This document shows positions 19,473 to 27,600 of a stretch of DNA of 62,500 nucleotides, one piece after another. Both the position numbers and the translations under genes were made by a program. Source of the stretch: Prorocentrum cordatum. Taxonomy: Eukaryota; Sar; Dinophyceae; Prorocentrales; Prorocentraceae. The notes beneath the pieces are model-generated. The model did no database searches, was not told where the DNA came from, and saw only the letters and a list, made by a program, of their open reading frames with translations. The stretch's first letter is position 1; each line of letters starts with the position of its first letter. The stretch covers positions 1 through 62,500 of the forward strand of contig CAUYUJ010020165.1 of NCBI GenBank assembly GCA_963575745.1. Reading direction: 5' to 3'.

Positions 19473-20139
19473 GTACGGGCACGTTTCCGTGCGTGGTGGT
19501 GCTCCCCAGGATGTTGTCGTTCAAGTGACGGATGAGTGTAGTACGTGTCTGAGCTCGCCATTCAGCATGCCGTACTGTATGGCCGTACCAATCCAACACA
19601 TGTTGTGGTATTGCCTGCTTACAGGTACATGCCCACAGCTTCGAGCTAATCGGTATTGATGCTGCTACCTGCATATAAGTACCGCTTGGTGTACTGTCTT
19701 GCATATTGAACCGAATACCCAAATGACACAAACGCATCCGTATTACTGACAACTTTAGATCTTCCAGAGTATCACGTACTGGAGATAACTTCCAAACATA
19801 TCCTGGGGGACCAAATATTATGATCTTCATGCGGAGTTTCTTGGCTTTTATCAATAGGTTCTGGATACGTGACCAATGTGGGGCCACTCTCTTTCCTGGA
19901 GTTCTTACGTACCAGTCACCCGGAGTACTGATCCATATGAGAGTGTAATCTCCACTGATCACCGCACCTAGGTAGTTTGTGCCCACGCTTGTCATAAGTT
20001 CGTTGTGGGAAATACGATCACAAATATAACCTCGTGTGCGGAGGTCGGCACATGCCTCCCTCGTATCTTCAATGACAAAAGCCCTCTTACTAAGGCAGGT
20101 TACCCCGCTGTCCTTGTTACCCCCCGGCTTTTCAGCCAA
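19462..20139 (-). CDS. Unidentified polyprotein segment
   Basis: 225 residues in the same frame as the upstream RING/protease segment, separated from it only by a TGA (20179-20181). The sequence is well ordered in composition, with beta-strand-like stretches such as GDYTLIWISTPGDWY and RMKIIIFGPPGYVW, and ends near HVLDWYGHTVRHAEWR. The position just before the methyltransferase-like domain suggests it belongs to that module. I do not recognise a family. It ends at the hairpin 19479-19492, after which the reading phase changes. Confidence 0.65.
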   Translation of the reverse strand: MAEKPGGNKDSGVTCLSKRAFVIEDTREACADLRTRGYICDRISHNELMTSVGTNYLGAVISGDYTLIWISTPGDWYVRTPGKRVAPHWSRIQNLLIKAKKLRMKIIIFGPPGYVWKLSPVRDTLEDLKLSVIRMRLCHLGIRFNMQDSTPSGTYMQVAASIPISSKLWACTCKQAIPQHVLDWYGHTVRHAEWRAQTRTTLIRHLNDNILGSTTTHGNVPVRDD

Positions 20140-20178
20140 CAGGCAAGACGACGAGGGGGCGACGTCGCCCTGCCATCT

Positions 20179-22098
20179 TCAAGATGAAGAAGATGTGCCT
20201 ACAATATCTGCCAGCATCTGGGCTTCCCTCAGATGCTGGAGCTCAGCACTGCAGCGCGCCGTGGCCTCAGAGGCGGATTGCTCCGCAAATGCTGTCAGCA
20301 TCGATGGATTATCCATTAGCTGTTTCAGCACGCCTTTGGACCTAGCGTCGCTGACCGTATGCAATTCACGGTTAGTGTATCCCATCACTATCTTACGGCG
20401 GGACTGTACAGCGCCCATGGGTACACTACCACCATGCAGGGCCAGTGTCCTGGCAACAAAACAATCGAACGTCTCGAGATCGTCGATGTTGTCGCCTCGC
20501 ATGGTGGCCTTGGCGAGCGTCTCCATCATGCCCTGGGGCAGGTTTCCCTGCAATTGCTTGCGCCCCTGCGCCGGGGTCGGCTCGCCTGTCAGCACTGTCT
20601 GGAAGGACGTGCTGCTTGAGCTCGAGGCGGGTTGCCCCGCAGCTCCAAAACAATCACACCTGATCGACAGATGCCCTGACGGCAACTTTGTCGTCGGCAT
20701 GATTTTGGAGCCTTCTGGGAGCTCCATTTTGACCTGCCCCTTACCAGGGAATATCAGCTTCTCCTGGCCTCGTTCAAGCACGATGATCGTGCGTTTGTCC
20801 TGCATACTATCGAGACCTAGGATGGCTGGCAGGTCCTTGCCACAGCCTGACACAATGTTCGTCTTGTATGAATCGAGTTGGGCCGACCCCTGGTACTCGC
20901 AGGCAATACTGAATGTGCCTACGGTATCCGCTGGGGCCGACCCTTCTCCCACTCCGTTGATATTCAAACGAGAGCGGGGCTCGAACGTACAAGTACGGCC
21001 ATGTGCCTCGGCAGCCTGGACGAACTTACGGCTCGTGTTCTCGCCCATAATGTTGATCTTCGAACCGACGTCGATGAGTATGGAATTTCCAGCATCATCC
21101 AAGAACGTCTTACTCGGCTGCTTGATGTGCACAGTTTCTGAGGTGTCGGCTGTGTCGGTAGGCGGGTTTCCCCGCGGCACAGTCGTACTCCCTGGCGGGT
21201 TACCCCGCATGACACTGGCATGCGACTCGCTCTCGGCCATGCGTGCCAGGTCGATGTACTGGAAGTACGACACGTGCTGGGCGTGATCGCCACGCTCCTC
21301 CCGCCAATTGGCATACTCATCACGTATGCTCATATACTGCTCGCGGGTCGTGCGCCTTATCAACGTTAGGTACGAGCGAAGAGCGATGTCTTGCAGCCCC
21401 TCGTTCGTGATGTGATCCCGGTACCGCAGCCACTCCTCGAACTCCTCGTTCGTCGCTGAGATATTGACGGCCCTGGCTGCTGTTGCTGCTGACGCCACTG
21501 AGGATTCTGATAAGTCTAGCGACGGACTATCAGTTTCAGGATTGTTGGCATCCAGCATAAATGTTGCGTGCGTATTATCCATCTGATTCTGGAAATGTCG
21601 TACACGCAATTCACGCAGCTGATCAGGGTCCAGTGACATCTCAGCCTCGCCTCCACTCAGGGGAGACATCTGAGGAGTATCATGCAGGTTTTCCTGCTGA
21701 GGCGCCGTCATCGGGATAAGCTGATCAAAATATCCCGTTTCCATAGGCGGCCTTACCTCTTCAGGCAGGTATCCCTGCTGTTGTGACGGAGCTGTCTGCG
21801 TAGCTAGCATCCTAGACGTCATCTCCTCCACCATGCTCCTCAGCTCCCGCAGCTCTCTCGCTGACTGCTCAGGAGTCTGACTAAAGGAGCCGGTCCATGG
21901 GAAGGATGATGCTATAATGCCAGGTGCTCGACAGATAGCACATGGTGGCTGCTGGGGATCTCCCTCACGCTGATTTGTAACGTGGCCCACCACATTAGAA
22001 TTCCAGCATCCCTCGTGGAATAGGTGATTGCACCTCAGGCGGTAAACACTATCCCTGGGCTGAAATTCTTCGAGGCATACCGCGCAGGTATCTTCCAT
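20179..22098 (-). CDS. RING-H2 finger plus retropepsin-like protease
   Basis: A 639-residue frame. Residues 5-56 form a textbook RING-H2: C5-x2-C8-x14-C23-x-H25-x2-H28-x2-C31-x21-C53-x2-C56, the zinc-binding fold of ubiquitin E3 ligases. A helical region (about 80-100 and 215-285) follows. The protease part has ILIDVGSKINIMG with D343-V-G345 where retropepsins have D-[ST]-G, and the supporting AILGLD motif at 425-430. Replacement of the Thr/Ser by Val is unusual. The frame is open upstream of the ATG through QGSRRRVFTG, consistent with a one-base shift from the preceding frame. It ends at TGA (20179-20181), after which the same frame continues. Hairpins at 20538, 20627, 21162, 21195, 21684, 21765 and 22256 (just upstream) flank the domains. 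Confidence 0.85.
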   Translation of the reverse strand: MEDTCAVCLEEFQPRDSVYRLRCNHLFHEGCWNSNVVGHVTNQREGDPQQPPCAICRAPGIIASSFPWTGSFSQTPEQSARELRELRSMVEEMTSRMLATQTAPSQQQGYLPEEVRPPMETGYFDQLIPMTAPQQENLHDTPQMSPLSGGEAEMSLDPDQLRELRVRHFQNQMDNTHATFMLDANNPETDSPSLDLSESSVASAATAARAVNISATNEEFEEWLRYRDHITNEGLQDIALRSYLTLIRRTTREQYMSIRDEYANWREERGDHAQHVSYFQYIDLARMAESESHASVMRGNPPGSTTVPRGNPPTDTADTSETVHIKQPSKTFLDDAGNSILIDVGSKINIMGENTSRKFVQAAEAHGRTCTFEPRSRLNINGVGEGSAPADTVGTFSIACEYQGSAQLDSYKTNIVSGCGKDLPAILGLDSMQDKRTIIVLERGQEKLIFPGKGQVKMELPEGSKIMPTTKLPSGHLSIRCDCFGAAGQPASSSSSTSFQTVLTGEPTPAQGRKQLQGNLPQGMMETLAKATMRGDNIDDLETFDCFVARTLALHGGSVPMGAVQSRRKIVMGYTNRELHTVSDARSKGVLKQLMDNPSMLTAFAEQSASEATARCSAELQHLREAQMLADIVGTSSSS

Positions 22099-23501
22099 CC
22101 CAGTAAAGACCCTACGTCTGCTGCCCTGGGATATACCCGCCGTTGCCTCTCCAGTACCGTCTCGGAGGGCATGAAGGCTGATGGGGGTGTCCCCGTTGGA
22201 TTCAGCACCTCCTGCACTTCGACATTTGGCATGGAAGTGGTAGGAGTCACGGCGGGCGAGTTTCCTCGCAAAGGTGAGCCCCTGTTCCTCACCACATCAA
22301 GTGCAGCTGCACGTGACTGATCCCGTGCGCTTTGCACCGCCTGCCTTCTCCTGAAGCATGCCTGCTGAGTGTGGTGCGTCTGCCTGATGTAGTCAGGCAC
22401 GCCCCTACTGCCAGACGATATTGAATGGGCAGTGGGCTGGACAACCACCTCTGGTGATGTCGGTGAAGGCATGAAGGCCATGTGCGGGTACATGGAATGG
22501 TCACTGCAGCGCACATTAGTGAGGTTATGCATCTGATCCGCCAATTCACGAACAAATTTGTTCGGAACCCTTGACCCATCAGGGTATAATGGCGGGTTCA
22601 TCTGCGCTGGTGGTGGCCTCTGGCCCTGAGACATGCTCGGATGGGCATTGAACGCCGGGATGAAGGCTCGTTGCCGAGCAGGATCCCGTGGGTTGGGACC
22701 CTCAGGCTCCCAGGACCAGGCTGGCCTCCACCTCTGCCCACTTGGGTGAGGCAGATTATGGCTCTGCACCTGCTGCACCGCGGCCGCCACTCTTGAGCGA
22801 TAGTCGTCAGGTACACCCGCCCTGTGGTGGCTTGGTGTGCCAGGCAGGTTTCCCTGCTGACTCGTTGGCGTGCCGGGCGGCATCATGTTGAGGAGGGCTG
22901 TGCTGTGTTCAGCCCTAGCCGCAGCTATCCTCTCCATGAGAGTGCCGTTTGTGGCAGGGCGGACAGGTGTCCCGAATGGGGATTGTGCCGGTGGTGTGCC
23001 CAATGGAGTCATGCCCCTTGGAGTGTGCATGCTCTGAGTAGGGCTTCCATGCATTGGTTCAAACCGAGCAGGTCCGCTTGTAGGCAGGTTTCCCTGCATG
23101 GCCTGACGATTTCTCGTAGCCATAGCGGACATTGCTCCCTGGCCTGCGGCCCAGGGATCCTGCTGGTATAACCTGTCCGCCAGCTGTTCTACCTGGTCAG
23201 GGTTCAGCGCGGCTGCGATCTGATCCAGGTCCGAGGTACTGATGGCCTGCCAAGACACGGCACTAGGCCCTTGGCTTGGGGCACGGCTTGGAGCCGCGCT
23301 CCCGGCCTCACTCTCGGTAATCATGAAGATCCGATAGATCTCAGGCTGGTTTCCCAGCTGGGTAGGGCTGTAGTGGGCTTGAGGTAGCCTCAAAAGGGGG
23401 AGCCTCGTGGACCACAACGCACCACTGGTACTTAACGCTGGAAGTACCAACGTCAGCCCACCTGTCAGGAGCAGACATCGTTGCGACAGAGACTCGCGCA
23501 T
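22035..23501 (-). CDS. Disordered Pro/Gln/Ser-rich polyprotein linker
   Basis: A 488-residue frame with no recognisable fold apart from a short helical stretch with DLDQIAAALNPDQVEQLADR (about residues 90-110). Rich in Pro, Gln, Ser and Thr, with repeated GNLP/GNPP-type peptides that come from the hairpins at 22256, 22666, 22844, 23084 and 23345. It links the Tpt1 domain to the RING finger. Both ends overlap neighbouring frames in other phases, so it is part of the same broken polyprotein. Confidence 0.7.
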   Translation of the reverse strand: MRESLSQRCLLLTGGLTLVLPALSTSGALWSTRLPLLRLPQAHYSPTQLGNQPEIYRIFMITESEAGSAAPSRAPSQGPSAVSWQAISTSDLDQIAAALNPDQVEQLADRLYQQDPWAAGQGAMSAMATRNRQAMQGNLPTSGPARFEPMHGSPTQSMHTPRGMTPLGTPPAQSPFGTPVRPATNGTLMERIAAARAEHSTALLNMMPPGTPTSQQGNLPGTPSHHRAGVPDDYRSRVAAAVQQVQSHNLPHPSGQRWRPAWSWEPEGPNPRDPARQRAFIPAFNAHPSMSQGQRPPPAQMNPPLYPDGSRVPNKFVRELADQMHNLTNVRCSDHSMYPHMAFMPSPTSPEVVVQPTAHSISSGSRGVPDYIRQTHHTQQACFRRRQAVQSARDQSRAAALDVVRNRGSPLRGNSPAVTPTTSMPNVEVQEVLNPTGTPPSAFMPSETVLERQRRVYPRAADVGSLLGWKIPARYASKNFSPGIVFTA

Positions 23502-24660
23502 GGCGGCTCCCCAGATACTCTGGATTACGCCATTGCCTTCCTGTGGTCAGGTCCTCTACATGAGAGATGTAATACGGTTCAATGATACCGTTATCTCCCT
23601 CGGACAAGAGGACTCCGTTATCGGACCAACAGAACTTCATACCATCTTGTATGGCCTTACGCCAATCTACGAAGATGATGATGTCTGAGTCTGGGTCCCA
23701 CCCACTGTTCACGGCACGGCGGCGAACTGTCGGCACGAAGTGAATGTGCGACCGGCCTGTCCCCTTTTTCTTCGTGTTATGCTCAGGTCTACAGGACAGG
23801 CCGTGCCACATAATCCCTTCGAAGGCGTGCCATCGAGTGCCATGCATAGCAACATCGGGGTATGGGGCCGGTCTCCCGGCAGGTTGGTCGCACAGCACAA
23901 TGTAGCTGTACAGCGACCATGGAGCTTTCAATTCCCATGAATGCCCCTGAGAGGCGCGGACGAAGATAGCGGGCTCTCCGGAGTCCCGCATCAACACCTT
24001 GAACTGTAGGCGCTGTTTTTCTTCTCCGTCTGGTTCACGGACATGAACAACTGCCATCATGATGGCTGCTAGTTGGTCAACCGAGCGCCTACATAGATGC
24101 TCGTTGATGATCTTGGCCTCGTCATATCTTGGATTATACCCAGCGTGTCTTGATTGACCTGTGTTCCACGGATAACGGTCCACGAGTTCCACTAGGTTAA
24201 CCCAACCATCATGATCATCGAAAGATTCCAAGCGCCACACAGGATTGTGTTGCTTGTCTGGCGCATGTCTGCATATCCTGCTGAGAGCTTTGCTCAGCTG
24301 TTTGAGAATATCATTGGATGTGGGAAGGATTCCAGCTTTCCTGCATTCCTTCATGAATGTCTCATCCACCGAGCGTATCGGTGGGAGCTTCCGAAGCGCA
24401 AGTCTATCCCTGATCACATTTGGAGTCCCACTAGTGAAGGACGTGTCACCTGGGTGGTGCAGCTGAACCACTGGCGGGTTTCCCCGCATCGGAACCTCTG
24501 TTGCTGAAGAGGCTGCGGCTCCAGAAGAGGAGGAAGCTGCGGCGGCAGCGCCTGGCGGGTTTCCCCGCGGAGATGCGCGACTGGCGCTGCCCCTGATCTT
24601 CGGCACCCAGGTACCCCTCGACATAGCACCTTCATCGGACCTCCTGGAACGAGCCGCCAC
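23341..24660 (-). CDS. Tpt1/KptA RNA 2'-phosphotransferase domain in the polyprotein
   Basis: Tpt1/KptA enzymes remove an internal RNA 2'-phosphate with NAD+, as in tRNA splicing. Motifs in order: LSKALSRICRHAPD (122-135) with the catalytic Arg-His pair R131-H132; DDHDGWVNLVELV (148-160); EKQRLQFKV (214-222); IFVRASQGHSWEL (232-244) with R235; MHGTRWHAFEGIMWHGL (272-288); GRSHIHFVP (302-310) with R303, H305 and H307; and DIIIFVDWRKAIQDGMKFCWSDNGVLL in which the last Tpt1 strands are seen. All conserved motifs appear to be present and the spacing fits a complete domain of about 250 residues. An insert of about 25 residues (161-186) follows the DGWV motif. The frame overlaps the Gag frame upstream in another phase; coding sequence reads back through EKAAAFERSGYAPAPASP before the first listed residue, and its first codon (GTG) is not a real start. 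Confidence 0.88.
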   Translation of the reverse strand: MAARSRRSDEGAMSRGTWVPKIRGSASRASPRGNPPGAAAAASSSSGAAASSATEVPMRGNPPVVQLHHPGDTSFTSGTPNVIRDRLALRKLPPIRSVDETFMKECRKAGILPTSNDILKQLSKALSRICRHAPDKQHNPVWRLESFDDHDGWVNLVELVDRYPWNTGQSRHAGYNPRYDEAKIINEHLCRRSVDQLAAIMMAVVHVREPDGEEKQRLQFKVLMRDSGEPAIFVRASQGHSWELKAPWSLYSYIVLCDQPAGRPAPYPDVAMHGTRWHAFEGIMWHGLSCRPEHNTKKKGTGRSHIHFVPTVRRRAVNSGWDPDSDIIIFVDWRKAIQDGMKFCWSDNGVLLSEGDNGIIEPYYISHVEDLTTGRQWRNPEYLGSRHARVSVATMSAPDRWADVGTSSVKYQWCVVVHEAPPFEATSSPLQPYPAGKPA

Positions 24661-27600
24661 AGGCGAAGCTGGCGCAGGTGCATACCCACTGCGCTCGAAA
24701 GCTGCCGCCTTTTCGCAATGGAGCTGCTGCGACTAGGCGGGCGTCTTCGTTCCTCCATAGGGTCCTGAGGTTGCTGCTTGGGCACAGACGCTTGTGTAGG
24801 AGTTGCGCCAATCGGCGGCCTCGGAGTTTCAGTTCGAGGCACCTCCATCTGCACGTCTGGCCCAGGGTCCTGAGGGCTCGTCTTCGGTTTCGGCACCGAG
24901 GACGGCTTAGGTGTCGGGGGTTCACTCTTGGCCTTCGAAGTTAGTGGGAGTGGGGGCCTCGTAGCCCTCTTCATGTAGATCTTACTAGAATCCTCCAACA
25001 TCTTGCGAGTTGCCTCGCGAGTGCGGTCTTCTGCTGTCCGCATGCGCTCCTCGTCCTCCGCCACACGTTGAGCCTTTATCTCATCCTTGATTGTCGGTTC
25101 TGGTTGTTGGGACTGGCTAGAGACGCCAGGCGAGTTTCCTCGCATACCAGGAAGACTAAAGAGCGCGTCTTTCTCTTCCTGGGTCATGGCTACCAGTCCC
25201 CTTGGAACCGGGGTAGGCTTCTCTTCTTCTTTCGGATCCAAGTGGCTCAAGATCCCGAGACGACGATTCACTTCTGCAATCTCTTCCTGTGTCATCGGGA
25301 TAAGTTGCGGATGGCCCTCTTTATGAAGGGTTTTGCCCCTGTTGGGGCTCAGGCCTTCGTTGTTGCCAACGGGGCATCCTGGCCTGTTGTTCTGGAACGG
25401 CTGGGAACAAGGTCCGCATGCTGCGTGAGGCCTATACTGCTTGCGCGCCGCGATAATATCTCGTAACTGAGTCCGCGCTTCTTGAATTTCAGGGCGGCGG
25501 ATATTTGTTGCAAGCTGATGGCCTCCGCGGATGGCCTTGCCATCACTGTCCCTATAGGCAGGGTTGCCCTTGCCGAAGGCCGAGTGTTCCCCTTTTCGGC
25601 GTCTTGGGTCGTTGTACGGAAGTAGCTGGCCACCTCTCCTGAGAGCGTGTTCTTTTGGGCCAGCCTGCCTCCACTCACGAGGAAGTCGAGCCTGTGGATG
25701 TGGCTCTTCTCTGACGCGCGTATGGGAACGAGATCTTCTGGTGTTCTCATCAGAGGAAGCTGCCGAAGCAGCAGGAGCGGCACCCGGTGGAGGTGCCTGA
25801 GGAGGCTCCTGTGCGATCCCAGATGGATCGTCCGATGGAGGCAGGTCTCCCTGCTGGGTGGAGCTCGGCGCAAATGGCGCTTGTGCCGATGGTGATGATG
25901 ATTCAGACTCATCAGGATCGAAGTCAACCTCTTCCTCACCATTCACGTCCATCATGAGGATGGTGACGTCATCCTCATCTAACCCGCAACCATCGCCTTC
26001 TACTTCTTCTGATGTCGAACTACCGATGATGATGGCCATTGGCGTATCTGGTACAGGCAGGTTTCCCTGCATAGCCGGCGTCTGTGCGTCGCTCGGCTGT
26101 CCCGGAGTAGGAGGCACTGTTGTCGGCTCAGGCTCGTTGCCGAGCACAGGCTGCCCAGCAATGTTACGCATGGCCGTATGGTTTGGCCTCATTCCCACCG
26201 CCTGGAGACCCCATCCTGGCGGAGGAAGATCATGACCGCGCATAGCAATAGCCATGTCTAGAGCATTACGCCATCTGCCACGGGAGTATATCAAGTGTCT
26301 CTGCACGTCCTGAGGATGCACGCTGTCAATGAGAGTCAGAGCTGCCAACAACAGCTCTGAGCTACCACAAGCATCAGTATCCTGCATTATCATAATGTCA
26401 GCTTCGATATGTTCTTGACTCTCAGGATAACCAGTAATAAGTATCTCATGCATCCTCATGAGGGTCTGCAAAAGGGTGCGTGGTCCATATTCGCCTGGAG
26501 CAAGCGAACCAGGAGGTATAAACGGAGTATCTGGTTCGCCTGCAATGAAGGCCTGAACAAATGCCTGAGACTCCATTTCAATTAAGTCTTCAGTGGTCTG
26601 GGGATATTCTCCCATCAAAGACGGCCTGTTTCCAAGCGGGATTTCGGGCGGAGGTTCGAGGTTCCGTTGAACCTCGGAAGGCGAAGCCTCTATAGTGGTG
26701 TCCTCGTCGTCGCTCTCGTAGGCCATGATGTTGCCTGGGTTCCCGAACATCCAGTCGAAGAAAGAAGGAGGCTGGTTTCCCAGCGTACCGTGTTCCACGG
26801 GAGTGAGCTCGTCACTGCCCATAACGAACCTGCGGACGTACTCGAGGTAGTACGCGTACAATCCATGACCATACCCCGCGAGCTCGTCGACGTTGTCCAT
26901 GCCAACAACCCAAGTGAAAAATATCTGCTCCATAGCCTCAAAGTCCTGGAGGCTCAGATACTCAATGGATGGTTCACTTGAGCCAAAATGGACTTCGGTT
27001 GACCTGCCCTTTCCATTTCCCTTCACTGGACAATCTCGCACAAGATGATCGGAACTACCACATTCATGGCATTTGAGAACCTGGCCGTCTCTACCTCGCG
27101 GGTTTCCCCGCCTACCTCTGCCTTTTCCTGAGGTCTCTCTACGGCCTTTACCACGGCCTTTTCCCCCAAAGAATATCTCATCATGTTGTTCATCTGAGAG
27201 CCTCTGGAGAAATGCCGCGATACCTCGTCCGTTCAACCTCCGACGACCTCGCTTGCCTTTACCCTTTCCTTTAAAACTTCTACGTATCCTCCTTCTAACA
27301 CGACGCACTGGTTTTCGTGTGAACCTCCTCCACCTTCGTTTAGCCTGTTGTAATAACCAGAACAAATGCTCAGCACGCTGATTGTCGTTATCCATATTCA
27401 TAATATCTGACCAATCTAAAGCTTCAACACCATCTGATGATATAGTGTCTGTATCGGTGCCGGAGTCGAAATCCTCGTCTCCCAAGTAGGTGGATACACC
27501 GTCGGTTAGGGGGTTTGCTTCCCCCCATAAAGAACGGTGTGGTTGTGGTTCTCTAGAAGGAGGGCTGGTTGCCCAGCTTGGTTGTGATCGATCCCCTGCT

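Noticed and set aside
20036-21286. A 416-codon plus-strand frame opposite the RING/protease segment
   Set aside because: A shadow of the minus-strand polyprotein, which has recognisable zinc and protease motifs; the plus frame has none.
23021-23075. Possible tRNA-like B box in 'ggttcaaacc'
   Set aside because: It lies in coding sequence and no cloverleaf or A box is visible around it. No tRNA, rRNA or snRNA gene was found in the window.
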